64,000 nt of DNA from Actinernus sp. WN-2022 (lineage: Eukaryota > Cnidaria > Anthozoa > Actiniaria > Actinernidae): positions 26,838,369 through 26,902,368 of the forward strand of contig JAOWCC010001751.1 of the NCBI GenBank assembly GCA_030867875.1, given 5' to 3'. The notes beneath the pieces are model-generated. The model ran no database searches. It was given only the letters and a program-made list of their open reading frames with translations, and had not been told where the DNA came from. Position numbers and translations under genes: made by a program. This document shows positions 1 through 11,261 of the stretch, piece after piece. Positions within the stretch are counted from its first letter, which is position 1, and every line of letters begins with the position of its first letter.

Positions 1-490
1 TTTGAGGGGAGTCATAATTATTCTAGTGTTTAGATCTGCGAAACCACCTACCTTGTCAACCGAGTGCCCCGATCCCGGCCCAGGGTCATCCTACCCCCGA
101 GCAAAGTTAGCGGTTTCTCATGTGAACAGTTTAACTGCGATTTATTAAGAAATATATGAAAAGTTGTTTCGTTGAGGGACCGGCTGATCGAAACCAATTT
201 TTATCCATATAAAACTGTTCAGTTACTGATTCCGCAAACAAACGACGTCATCTAATTAATTCGACTTTGCAATAATTTGAATAAATACTTAGGATTTTGT
301 CTAAAATGACTTTTTTCTTTACTAACAACTCACAAACTATGTATATTTTCTATAAATCGATGTTGTTGTGATAGAAAAGCACCATAGAGGATAATGCATT
401 AATGAGATGACGTCACCCCAGGAAATCGACCCAGTCTTTTACTTACGCGGTCATGGGTCAGGTCAGGTCAGTTTTTCACCATTTCAAACA
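1..490. other. Non-coding, nothing recognised
   Basis: AT-rich DNA with no convincing frame, RNA gene or repeat. A short run of GGTCA steps near 455-475 is the only visible pattern. Confidence 0.6.
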
Positions 491-566
491 AGCGTAGAAC
501 ATAGAATATGATCAGTAAACCAACAATTTCTTCGCAGAAGTACTCAAAACCTTTCACAGGTTCATA
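491..566 (-). repeat. Dispersed repeat, reverse copy of 24081-24150
   Basis: The blocks GCGTAGAACATAGAA, CCAACAATTTCTTCGCAGAA and CTCAAAACCTTTCA appear here. They recur in the same order on the opposite strand at 24081-24150, next to the foldback element that holds the tyrosine-recombinase retroelement. This shows a dispersed family. Its superfamily is not known to me. Confidence 0.7.
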
Positions 567-2053
567 AGTAGAAAAATGTCAAGAAGGGTTAGAGGCACTT
601 TAATGGAATACATTCAATTTTTAACAAGACGTCGTTTACTTTTCAATTATCATATAAAATTAACCAGTGGTTTTCAACGGGTATGCACACCGGTACATAC
701 ATCGCCACAGAGTCACACACCACAACACACGCACCCAAAACAAGCAGCAACAAAAACTCATCAGGTGAAATGTTAAACCTTGCAAGTCAATAATTAATTT
801 CAATTACTAGAAGCTAATATAAATTGCAAAGAAACTTCCTTCCGCAAATACTAGTCAAGACTAATCGAGGCGGGGGAGGAAATAGGTGATTATATTATAA
901 AGTGAGTTAGTTAAATTATTTAATTATAGTATATTAATTATACACTGAAGTGTATGACTTCAGCGTGTAAAGTGATCAGAGTAGTAACCCGATCATTATT
1001 GCTCGGCCATTTAACGATGGAATATAATCAGTCTCCCCGGAGGTCGATAATGTGATAGTATTTCCAGATATTTAATACGTCATCGCAGCCGGCAAATCTG
1101 TTTTAAACTGACATCGAGAAGAAGAATTAATAATTTGGCGTGGATTCTTTTTTGACATCAGTTACATTTAAATTATTCATCAGCACGTACTTCTGCTTGG
1201 AGCAGAAAATGACACGAGTTCCCATCCCTCCCCGGATGCCGCTGAGTACAGGAAATTGTCTACTTATAGTACGGGGTCACAGGTACCAACCCTCTTCGAC
1301 AGAATAAACCCAAGACCACTTAATTTATCCATGTTATGTATTCATGGAGAATTCCCCCGAAGAATTCATCATTTTAGTGACCGCACGCTCTAGCGAGCGA
1401 CGTACGAGACCATTCACCACACTGACATGCTATTTTATCGCTCGCCCTACTGGCTCGGCGCTCGCTACACTAGCGGGTTGTGTCAGCATGAATCGGCGCC
1501 AAAGGATCGAAGGCAGCGAATGAAGATGACCCGTTCAAGACGGCAATACCGTACGTCCCTTCTTGAACAAACATTGAAGTCTTAAGAAGAACTTGTCTCG
1601 CACAACTAGTGGAGCACTCTGTTGTTTTTATCACAGCACCATATGTCTAAGAGTTGATAGGAAAATAAGGCAACCTACTTACTTAATCCTTTAAACCTGA
1701 CCAGGGAGGCTGGATAAAAAGTAATAAACTACAATTGGCAAGCTTATTTTCTACCATTTTCTACCTATTAAATTTTCACTATGACTTTTCTGGCAAATTT
1801 AATCTGCTCCCTTTTCCGTCTGTAAATAGGCGTAAAGCTTTCGCCTTGTATGAACTATTTGAACATGCGCATTGGGAATTCGTATTGCGCAACTCGTTAA
1901 ACCCTCTTGAGGTCAATTCACTTGCTTGCTCGAACTTCTTTGTGGCATTTATTAACGATAGTTCATTTTGCTTTACCTGTTGCCGGTTCATATAGCTGAG
2001 TGTATTAGGATTATATGCCGATTCAAATTGACTTTTCTGGAAGGGTCATTAAA
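567..2053. other. Non-coding, no supported gene
   Basis: Short open frames exist at 576-776 and 1735-1995, but neither shows a domain, signal peptide or sensible composition. The second is open on both strands. No repeat or RNA gene is seen. Confidence 0.5.
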
Positions 2054-2098
2054 CTAGCCCAGAAGTCCATATATCCATGTTATGGACTTCCGGACTAG
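2054..2098. repeat. Short hairpin
   Basis: CTAGCCCAGAAGTCCATA pairs with TATGGACTTCCGGACTAG across a 9-nt loop, with two mismatches. It may be the remnant of a foldback element; no function is visible. Confidence 0.6.
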
Positions 2099-2606
2099 AC
2101 TAAATTATCAGTACTGAAGTACGATGTCAGAAACGAAAACGAGTTTATAAAGCGGAATTCTATTTCTACCACTAAAATAAAGACTGAAATATGTTTTAAT
2201 ATAATGAGTTCGACTTTACCAGTTCATTAATTTCATAAACCTATTTCCGAGTATGCTGTCGTATAAATCTTGAAACATTCATCCTTTGTCTTATATATAT
2301 CGGGTAGCTGGCTCGGAAATTAACCTTTAACATTAGTTTTCTTAAAAAGTGATGACGGAACGACAAGTGATACTAAAGATATTGCCAACTACACTGAAGA
2401 GAAAAGGCAGTTGAGGCATCATCTGACTGCTTTAGCTTTCTTTAGTTGCCATCATTTTCTTAAATGCAAGACTGTGAAAGTCCTCATTATAGTCGTTCGG
2501 CTAAAATCTGTTTTCACTTACTTTATGATTGATATTTTTTATGAAATAAATGATTTTTTTAATGTTTGAGTTGAGTTTACGATAAATGTCGATTTAGACT
2601 ATCAAA

Positions 2607-2810
2607 TAGAGGGCGGAGGAACAGAACAGGGAGGAGGGAGAACTGGAAATGAAATGTCCAGAAAAACTAGGGAGGAGGAAGAATTTAGCATACAGGGAGG
2701 AGGGAGAAAATGGCATCTACATACATGCTCTAGAGAGAAATTTTAAAACTCACTAGGGAAGAGGGACTGAAATGTCGGAAAACAAAATAGGGAGGAGTGA
2801 GATTTCACTA
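2607..2810 (+). repeat. Degenerate purine-rich GGGAGGAGGGAGA repeats
   Basis: The block GGGAGGAGG(G/A) returns about five times, separated by similar GAAATG/GAAAA spacers 40-60 bases long. It reads as a decayed minisatellite. The G+A skew could allow triplex or quadruplex folding, but that is inference only. Confidence 0.55.
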
Positions 2811-5800
2811 CCCGTTCCTCTCCACTCCAAATAGAATTTACCCAGCGATAGAATTCAACCACAAAACTGAACTTTAGAAGCCTTCTTTTAAATTCCTGCC
2901 TGTTAAACTTGCTATTTTACAAATTACTATAAAGTGCACCTCCCAGGCCAGTCCGTGCCGATATTGGATTTTTAGGTCAATTAGAGATGGCCTGAAAACC
3001 AATGAATGTGTTTTACAAAACGATTTCATTTTGCTACTAGGTAATAAAACAGTTAGTTGAACGAACCAGCTGACAACAGCGATTGGCAAAGAAGATTATA
3101 AAACAGAAAATGTAATAATTATATTTTAGATAGAAAAAATAAAGACTGAACAAACTTACCCCTGGCAAATGCGTCTGGTTTGTAAAATTAGTGAGAGACA
3201 AATCGTCGTTTCAAGAGTTTCTGCACGAAAGCAGCGTGATACTAAAATATTGATACGTGTGAATGCCTCGAGGCCGAAGGATGAATTGCTGCACGTCTAT
3301 AGTGACTGGCGTTTTATACTGTTACTACTTTCCTTTGTTTCCTGCCGCGTTGAGTTATGCAAGCAAGTCAAAGCACGCTTTGACCACACGTCATGATTCT
3401 GCCTTGAGAGGCCCGTGCAAACTTCTTTAGAAAATACAGTTTTCATTGATCTCAGTCTAGTTTTCCAACAAGAAACCTTCGTTTCATTTCCTCTCGCGGA
3501 AATACGACCATATTAAGTTGATTTAAAATATTAAACATTGTCCTTTGAGATGGATAAAACAATGAAACTAACGAGCATATGCTAAAAGAGGCGAAGCCGA
3601 TATTCTATTGAATAATAACTCTTTTCATTAAATCAGACATTATTTTAATCCATTTTACTCATAATTCTTGGAGTCCGTTTTAGAATAGTCTAACTACAGA
3701 AACATGCACAACCGTTTGTTCTCTGTTTCCTCTGAATTACTGCGGTTTACTTAACCCAGTGATTCTCAATTGATTATTTTTCTGACCATGTAGGTTTCTC
3801 ACTATTGTGACTTCGCCTTTTTATGAGAAAATGTTATCCTCTCGCGCGAACTCGCACTTGCCTCGTTACATGTACAGTTAGTTAGAAAGCGGCTCAAGAC
3901 AATTCCTTAGTCAGTTAACCTAACTAAACCGTAAATCTTAACTGGAAAACGTTATTTTACAAAAGATGTGACATTAATTTCCGTTTTAATTATTTCTTCT
4001 CTTTGAACTTCTTTTGTCCGTCGATTTGTTTACTTGGAAAATTCAAAGAAAGAGTTTATGACCGGTTGCAGCTCAATACCTTCAATGACGGGATTGCTGT
4101 TAATACTTACAAATCCTATAGATATTATAGTAATTTTCTTTCAATCCCTGCTGATACATAACATGTTTGCTAGTCATCAATGAAAGTACACATATATCAG
4201 TCAGTAAACTTCAATATGGCGTCTTTAATTTCTCCAGTATCCTTCCCACGTATTGTCTTAGTCTTAGAGGAAGAAACTTTGTTAGAAAAATGTCAAACCT
4301 AAACAAAAAAATACTACGAATTGCTAATGATTCATTTTCTTTACGAATAATAAAAGGGCTTCGCTTCTTTTGTTTGTTTTCCGATTAAAATGAAATAGAA
4401 ATATACTTAGGCTGTCTTATTATATTAGGTCGTACTTTATTCAGTTTTATTATAAAAAGTAGTAAAATAGAGTTTCAGTGGCGCTATTAGACCAGCTCTT
4501 TCCTTCGATTCTCTGGCATCAATCAACGAGTCGCTTCGTTTACTGACTGAATACCTTATTAAAGGCTTATATACCACGGTACTTCTAAGTTAATGTTTTC
4601 TCCAGCAATATTTTTTCAAAGCACGTAACTGAGCCCCGTCCTCTTCCTATTTTTAAGCACCTTTCTGCTTTTTAGTGACCACAAATGGATGGTGTTTTAT
4701 TTCATCCAGTTCTTTTATACTACCAGCTTAATTTCTCTTCTTGGGAGGATTTTACGATTATACTCTTAACTATGCTATCGATTGGTGTTCATTTCTGCAG
4801 ACGCTTTTACGGTTCCCAACTTTGCGTTTCAAGTTTAACCCGAGGCTCTGAATGTAATTACTTTTAAAATTATTACAATTTAGAGTACATGCCCCGATGG
4901 AGTTATTACTTATGTGAACAATGAAATCTAATTTCTAAATCCAACTTTTTCCAGCCGCTGGGATCATTTTACAAACCAAATGAACTAGAAACGGAAGCTT
5001 TCTTTATTTTAGCAGAACCTAATTGACGGTTTCCGCAGCCAAGCCCAGTTACTAAACTGATATTCAATTGGAGCAATAGCGTAAAACTGAATAGTCCTGA
5101 AATACCACGGTCAATAAAACGTTAAATCTGTAGACGATTATTAATATTTTTATTAGCAGAACGCTAATGACGGAGATCTGTTAGTTATTTTAATATATGT
5201 GGCTTACAATTTGAACTGTGTCAAGATTTCAACAGATGGAATATAATATCTCCACTGATCTATATAGCACTTCCATATCACCGAGACTCTAAGTTTTGTG
5301 CCTCAGGCCTTATACGTAGGAAAATTCATTTCCGTCTAAAAAAAAGAAGGCAGAATTTTGTCAAAACTTATCATGGGCCGTCGAATATAATATTTGGAGC
5401 GGATTTTGTAGAAGTATAATAAACCGTGACGGATGGACGTACAGAAGTTTTCCCGTTCCCGTATCCCAGGAATTCTTGAGAGACAATTCAACGGAATGAG
5501 GCGCATGTGAATAGATAACACTTTAAATTTTATTTATATAATGTTTGACTTTGACTACCCTTAATTTATCTCTCTCCCAAAGAAAAGTCGTAGTGGACCA
5601 ATCGAAGAAAACAGAAGAGCCCAATGTTCGTTCGACTTTCTATTCTGTCAGTTGAAATATAATAATGCAACTAGCTATTCATAGGTTTTTATTTTGGTAC
5701 TGATATTATTGCCATGATGTGAGAATGGAGCGAAAATAAAATAAATAATTTAATGCTACCGCGAATCAGTGAGCCACACATGAGAAGTATAAATATTTGC

Positions 5801-5928
5801 TTTTACTGAGGCTGTATGCTTGTGTTAACTGTGTGAGTTGATTTAAAGCTTAATTCTACTAGTAAGTTATCATTCCCTCTTTCCTCTTTACTGGAAATAA
5901 AACAAATGTTAAGAGCAGTTAGCCGGTA
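2811..5928. other. Non-coding, no supported gene
   Basis: About 3.1 kb of AT-rich sequence. The open frames (for example 3169-3396, 4167-4388, 4685-4867) are all under 80 codons and have no recognisable motif. No repeat structure stands out. Confidence 0.45.
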
Positions 5929-6086
5929 TATGAGTGGGACAAACTACGTCAATGACTACGGCACGGTTACTGTACGACATGCCGTGACATTGAAATGGTT
6001 GCCTATTGTTTTTCAGATCCTGCTGATCCAATCAAATTACAGAGGTACGGCACGTCTACGGAGATGCCGTAGTTTGCCCACTCATA
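5929..6086. mobile_element. Foldback element with about 19-bp inverted ends
   Basis: TATGAGTGGGACAAACTACG (5929-5948) is the reverse complement of CGTAGTTTGCCCACTCATA (6068-6086) except for one extra base. It encloses about 120 bases with further short palindromes around GACATGCCGT. It looks like a non-autonomous DNA element. Confidence 0.6.
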
Positions 6087-6107
6087 CGAAATCTGCTCTA
6101 TCAATAT

Positions 6108-6198
6108 ACCCTGCGAGCAGAAGTTTCTCATCTCTGCCTTTCCTTTCGGCGACAGGAAAGGCAATTGCAAAGATGTGAGAAACCTCTGCTCGCAGGGT
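6108..6198. mobile_element. Near-perfect 91-bp hairpin
   Basis: ACCCTGCGAGCAG (6108-6120) pairs with CTGCTCGCAGGGT (6186-6198). The arms continue through GTTTCTCA...TGAGAAAC to an inner stem TGCCTTTCCT/AGGAAAGGCA (6135-6144 with 6154-6163). The whole unit can fold on itself, as expected of a foldback MITE. It lies 22 bp from the preceding foldback, so the two may be one nested unit. Confidence 0.75.
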
Positions 6199-7161
6199 AC
6201 TATCAATACTAATATAATGTAGTCTACAGACTTTACAGCTGTATGACGTTGTTATAAACAGGTCGGCCTTTCTGATGCTTGTCCTTTGATTGCTCGTTCG
6301 ATATCGTGCGAGCCTCATAAATTAAAAGTTCATTCATGAACAGTGTCCAGGGCCATAAATACAATCAATAGTTGTTTTTAGCTTAAGAAATCCGATTATT
6401 TTCGTAGTGTTATTATTTTGTTGTTGCTCAAATAGCCTGCCCATGCACTCCTGGAATAGTTTCATAAAGCAACTCAAAGTTGATTATGACAGTTTTAAAA
6501 AAGCCCGATTAATGCAGTGGCAGTACATGCTTTTATGTTCTGTTGTATTTCGAAGAAGTAAAAAGGTAAAACAAGTAAAAGATTAAATAAGATGGAATAA
6601 CAGGATATACCAGATTTTCCGTTTTTATTTATCCCAGTTAAACTCTCTAAACCGTGGCATTGCATACATCGTCATAGATAAAACAACGGTTTTGTTGTTA
6701 ATGTTAAAAATTGCATATTATTTCATTTCTATGAAAAAAATCCCAATCCCATGGCTCCTCGCAGACTGGTTCATCAGTTTTCTTGCATCTCATGATAATG
6801 CCTTCCACACATATTTGCCAAATGGCCTGAATTGAACCTTTAATTATAACGAGCGATCTCGATATTACTCACTAAAGAATCGACAACCTACTACTTGGCC
6901 AATAATTACTTCGCTGAAGAATATACAATTTCAAAAATCTTAATGTACCTGAAAGCCGAAATAAAGCTGAGTTAATTATATACTGATCTGATTTAGAATA
7001 AAGATATTATAATAGTTCTGAAAATCCTATTTACCTGAAAAAGATTCTTGAATTGACATTTTAATTTTCTTACGAGTTTTATTGTTATTCAAGACGTCAA
7101 CTAAAAATGAGGTTGAACGTTTGTTTCATCTTGTAAATTCTCGTTTTCCTGTTCAAAAGGA
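6199..7161. other. Non-coding, nothing recognised
   Basis: AT-rich sequence without a supported frame, RNA gene or repeat. Confidence 0.5.
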
Positions 7162-7168
7162 CTTAGAG

Positions 7169-7591
7169 CCCCGGGGGGAGGGGGGGGGGGGACTCCCCAT
7201 AAAAATAGACGGGGGTGCTCGACGTGAGAAATGAAATTCACCCCTAAAAGATAGCAATATGGGCGTGGCTCACAAAATTTTTACCCCTAAAAGATAGCAC
7301 TCCAAAAGACAAGAAAATGGCATTAATTGGAAATAAGAGACAAAGCTCTGCCCCATAACCTCGTCTTTAATATTCGGATGGATCAAACTCTATATCGAAG
7401 CCGTAAATACCGATTCAACTTGTGGGGTCTCATGCTCGAGGATCCAGCGCTATTTTTTCTCGGCCACAAAATGTTTGGGTCTCGGAGACCCCTAAAAGAT
7501 AGCAGACCTTTGGAAGACCCCTAAGAGATAGCACTGCTAACGATTTTAACCCCTAAAAGATAGGTCGAGCACCCCCGTCTATTTTTATGGG

Positions 7592-7622
<31 letters not shown>

Positions 7623-7629
7623 TCCCGGG
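7169..7629. mobile_element. 461-bp MITE with G-run/C-run termini
   Basis: The ends are inverted copies: CCCCGGGGGGAGGG... followed by GACTCCCCATAAAAATAGAC on the left, mirrored on the right and ending CCCTCCCGGG. The inverted match runs about 55 bp including the homopolymers. CTTAGAG occurs directly outside each end (7162-7168 and 7630-7636), which fits a 7-bp target duplication. Inside, ACCCCTAAAAGATAGC or a close variant occurs five times in the same orientation (near 7241, 7283, 7489, 7517, 7549). No transposase is encoded. The superfamily is not assigned. Confidence 0.82.
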
Positions 7630-7719
7630 CTTAGAGCTCTGTTAAAGCAGATTTTCCCATTCTGAACCTTTCGTATCAAGACATACTTAAGCACACGACC
7701 TTGAGTTCTTAAACCAATA

Positions 7720-8096
7720 GACTAGTTCGCGGTAAATTCCTACATTTTGAAAGGGGTGCAAACATAGTGCGAAATACAGTGTTTGTATGGGAATCGATGG
7801 GAATCCGATGCCAAATAAAATCCGTAAAAACGAGTCAAATTCCGCGTGAAAATTTACAGACAATGTATGGAAAACTGAAAACACGATTGCACGCTTCCCA
7901 GCACAGCTACATCCCTCAAATTTCGATATGTTAATCTTTTACCTGGTACCTTAAGTTTGTATCTGAATAATATTTCATAAATTCGATTTTACGGATTTTA
8001 TTTGGCATCGGATTCCCATCGATTCCCATACAAACACTGTATTTCGCGCCATGTTTGCACCCCTTTCAAAATGTCGGAATTTACAGCGAACTGGTC
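7720..8096. mobile_element. Foldback element with 114-bp inverted arms
   Basis: 7720-7833 and 7983-8096 are reverse complements over 114 bp with roughly six mismatches, separated by 149 bp. Shared blocks include AAATACAGTGTTTGTATGGG and GGATTCCCATCGATTCCCAT. Pairing continues weakly a few bases beyond each outer end. There is no coding frame. It is a non-autonomous inverted-repeat element. Confidence 0.85.
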
Positions 8097-8352
8097 TATA
8101 GTATAAACTCGAAGAACAAAATACCAAGGAAAGAGACTAACGGAGAACCATACCCTGTCGACTCACCTTATATAGTTTTGTCATATAGCCTGTGTCTTGA
8201 TCAACAATCTACTAAGCTACCGTAAGCCTTTTATAGCCAAAAATGCAGGATGTAAGATTTATGATCTATAACAATAAGCCAAGCTAACAGCCAACGAAAG
8301 CCAGTTTCCGTCAGATTGAATTACTATTTCAGCTTATATTAATGCGTAATAT

Positions 8353-8469
8353 AGCAGCGTCTATCTCTGTCAGTGAACACCGGTTTGCCTCCGGTGGGGA
8401 TCCTTTCGCACGTTACTGAATATTCATCCACTTTTTGACGGCCGAATTTGACAGAGAGATACCTCTGCT
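8353..8469. mobile_element. Small inverted-repeat element
   Basis: AGCAGCGTCTATCTCTGTCA (8353-8372) and TGACAGAGAGATACCTCTGCT (about 8449-8469) are inverted copies with few mismatches around a non-coding core. A second short hairpin, GAGTGGTGATTC / GAATCACCACTC, lies at 8923-8957. Confidence 0.6.
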
Positions 8470-8798
8470 AGCTAGCAGTGAACCCGGCTAGTAGTCTCCA
8501 CCGAAAATTTAAATACAAAACGTAAACTTTTATTTTTATGTTCGTGTTGCTTGTTTTTATTTACGCTACACCATATGATACTTACAAGTGCAATGATGGA
8601 AAGCACCAAGTGCTAACCTTGAAAAGAGTGAATAGCTTTATAGGGTTATTCTGCTTCCAAGTTTTGTTTTGTTGACGTCGAATTCTCTTTCGCTGGTCGC
8701 TTAGCTTCAGGTCACTTAAGAATGACAACAATGGCGGACAGTCAAGTTATTTCGCGCTCTGAGACTTCTTCATCCTTTGTACCAGTTGAAGCATGTAG

Positions 8799-9430
8799 GT
8801 GCGATATCTGCAGAATATCGAATATCGGATATTTATCAGATATTTATCATTCGTCTAGAATCGCATAGCCAAAGCTGAATCGCACGGTGCATTTGCGAAA
8901 TCAGACGCTGATTGGCTGAGACGGAGTGGTGATTCAGAGTGGAATCACCACTCTGTCTACGCGCGCTATTTATAACTTAGCAAAATATCAACAAAAGTAC
9001 TCAATCTTCAAGTAATGCATCGGACTATGCAATTCAAGGAAAATCACATGCCTGACTCGGTAATTCCTCGTTAAATTGCACTCGAAAAACCGATATCGGT
9101 TTCCTCGTGCAATTTAACGTGGAATTACCTCGTCAGGCATGTGATTTTCCTATAATGTCACCTTAATATCATCTAGTATCTGATATTTTTCATGAAATAT
9201 TTTAGAAAGAAATATCCGATATTTATAGTGGAAGTGAAGAATATCGATATGTAAGATACTATCAGATATTTATATTTTAGATCTAATATCATATTAATAT
9301 CCTGTAGTATCTCATATTTTTCACAAAATATCTTAGAAAGAGATACCTTTATCTAAAAGATGTCTAATTAGAAAACAGTCGATAATATCGAATATCAACC
9401 TCCTTCACAGAGAAGAGAGACCTTTATCTA
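8799..9430. repeat. AT-rich ATATCGAATATC repeats interrupted by a hairpin
   Basis: The region is built from palindromic steps such as AATATCGAATATCGG and GATATTTATC. A block at 9166-9217 returns at 9297-9347 with small changes, giving a local period of about 131 bp. The last part (from about 9344) is one copy of the 96-bp unit that forms the array at 10231-11160, so both belong to one repeat field. Confidence 0.7.
9037..9151. mobile_element. 115-bp foldback hairpin
   Basis: AGGAAAATCACATGCCTGAC at the left is matched by its reverse complement at the right end, and the arms meet at ACCGATATCGGT. Only a few mismatches occur over about 50 bp per arm. It lies inside the AT-rich repeat field and probably inserted there. 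Confidence 0.8.
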
Positions 9431-9929
9431 ATAGATATGTTGTAGTTCAAATATATACATTGGTTTAAATATATTTAAACCAGTTAATGTTTTTGGAAAA
9501 CTTTAAAACAGGTTAAAAAAATTAATTTTAAAACTGGTTAAAAAAATGTTTAAAAATTAAACTGGTTCATAAACTTCAACTAGTTTTTTTTTTCAAGATA
9601 GTCAGAAAAGGGAACTCACTAAGGTTAGGTTTATTTAAATTGTGGGTTTGGATTACAAATGTAGTTCACAGGACCATTGAAGAAGCATTATTTTTCGACT
9701 AGACTGCAGAATACCCTACCACGTAATCTACCTTACAGGTCGACAGTCAACGTACGCGTTCACGCGTTGTCACGGTGGAACATGTACATGAATCGAGTTG
9801 GTGTGAGGGTCAACGCGTCAACGAATAAAATACTCTGTCTCGCTGAATATCTTTGTAATACAATCAACCGCAGTCTACTCGTTGGCGCGATGACTCGTTG
9901 ACATGAATAAAGTGTACTCTATATATTAC

Positions 9930-10220
9930 TACCTTCGTTCTACAATCAAGATGCTTGAAAAGTCTCCTGCAAAGTCATGCTTGCTTGACCCTGTTCCTGC
10001 ACACATTATGAAGCAAGATCTTGATTTTCTCGTTCCTCAAGTTACTAAAATCATCAATGCATCATTAATTGTCTGAGGGCGTGTTCCCTTAGCTTCGTCT
10101 CTAAAAACTGGCATCATACACCCATCCCTGAAAAAGTCCAACCTTGACCAGGAGGAATTTTCAAGTTACCGTCCGATCACAAATATAACCTTTCTGTCTA
10201 AGTTACTGGAACGGTTGCCT
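9930..10220 (+). pseudogene. LINE reverse-transcriptase fragment (jockey/CR1-like)
   Basis: One frame reads a non-LTR RT stretch: SPAKSCLLDPVPAHIMKQ, then a hydrophobic VTKIINASL block, then TGIIHPSLKKSNLD, then SSYRPITNITFLSKLLER. These match the fingers/palm entry of LINE RTs, where a KSCxLDPxP motif precedes LKK and YRPxSNxxFLSKLLER. An in-frame TGA stands at about 10074-10076, and there is no catalytic YADD part. It is a roughly 290-bp remnant bounded on the right by the tandem array. It is not the same lineage as the L2-like copies downstream, whose equivalent motif is KATGLDGI. Confidence 0.8.
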
Positions 10221-10230
10221 CTATACACAG

Positions 10231-11160
10231 ACCTTTATCTAATAGATATCTATTAGATGTCTAATTAGAAAATAGTCGATAATATCGGATAATTACTGGT
10301 TATTTCATGGTTTTATATGGAATACCGGCGAATATTTCACGAGAAATATTTATTATTTGGTATACAACGAGCCTTTAGGCGAGTTGTATACCAAAATAAT
10401 ATGAATTTCGAGTGAAATTTTCGCCAGTATTCCATAGTAAACCATGAAATAACCATATTATCCTATAAATAACAATTTACGAAAAGATTTATCACGAAAA
10501 CAAAGTAACTTACCGGACGATAGACTGCAAATTTTCTCGCCGGAATTGGAAAACACAAATTTCGAGTGGCGGCCGCGCGCGTCTGCAGACTAATTATGTA
10601 TTCAAAATGGTGATTTTTTATTGGCCGGTAAAGAAAGGGCGCGAAATTTCCTGCATTTTGATTGGCCTTGATCTAGCCATGAAATACTGCTCTGTATTTC
10701 ATAGAAAAACCATGAAATATCGCCCTGTATTGCATAGCAAACATGAGCTCTGATTGGCTGAAATAAAATATTTATAGGATAATATCGAATATCAACCTCC
10801 TTCACAGAGGAGAGAGACCTTTATCTAATAGATATCTATTAGATGTCTAATTAGAAAATAGTCGATAATATCGGATAATATCGAATATCAACGTCCTTCA
10901 CAGTGGAGAGAGACCTTTATCTAATAGATACCTATTAGATGTCTAATTAGAAAATAGTCGATAATATCGGATAATATCGAATATCAACGTCCTTCACAGT
11001 GGAGAGAGACCTTTATCTAATAGATATCTAATAGATGTCTAATTAGAAAATAGTCGATAATATCGGATAATATCGAATTTCAACCTCCTTAACAGAGGAG
11101 AGACCTTTGTCTAGTAGATATCTAATAGATGTCTAATTAGAAAATAACCGATAGTATCGC
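10231..11160 (+). repeat. 96-bp tandem array (AGACCTTTATCTAATAGATA unit)
   Basis: The unit begins ACCTTTATCTAATAGATATC, runs through AATTAGAAAATAGTCGATAA and ends with a CTCCTTCACAG(A/T)GGAGAG segment. Unit starts fall at about 10231, 10817, 10913, 11009 and 11103, so the period is 96 bp with a 94-bp last step. The gap after the first unit is the insertion at 10294-10776. From 11160 to 11240 it degrades into GATAATATCC steps. Confidence 0.85.
10294..10776. mobile_element. 483-bp insert in the array with GGATAAT duplication
   Basis: The array unit is broken exactly here and resumes afterwards. GGATAAT is present at both junctions (10287-10293 and 10777-10783), consistent with a 7-bp target duplication. 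Its left third folds into a long hairpin (10298-10454) whose arms begin GGTTATTTCATGG and meet around TTGGTATACAAC. The right part has CCTGCATTTTGATTGGC and GGCTGAAATAAAA without a long terminal match. No coding frame is seen. Confidence 0.7.
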
Positions 11161-11261
11161 TTGATAATATCCGATAATATCCGATATTATCAATATCTAA
11201 TATCCGATACTATCAATACTATAATATCGGATATTCGGTATTGTGCAGATATCGCGCCTAC

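Noticed and set aside
576..776. 66-codon frame rich in His/Thr/Pro at its end
   Set aside because: The CACACACC-like sequence gives the composition; no motif, no conservation evidence.
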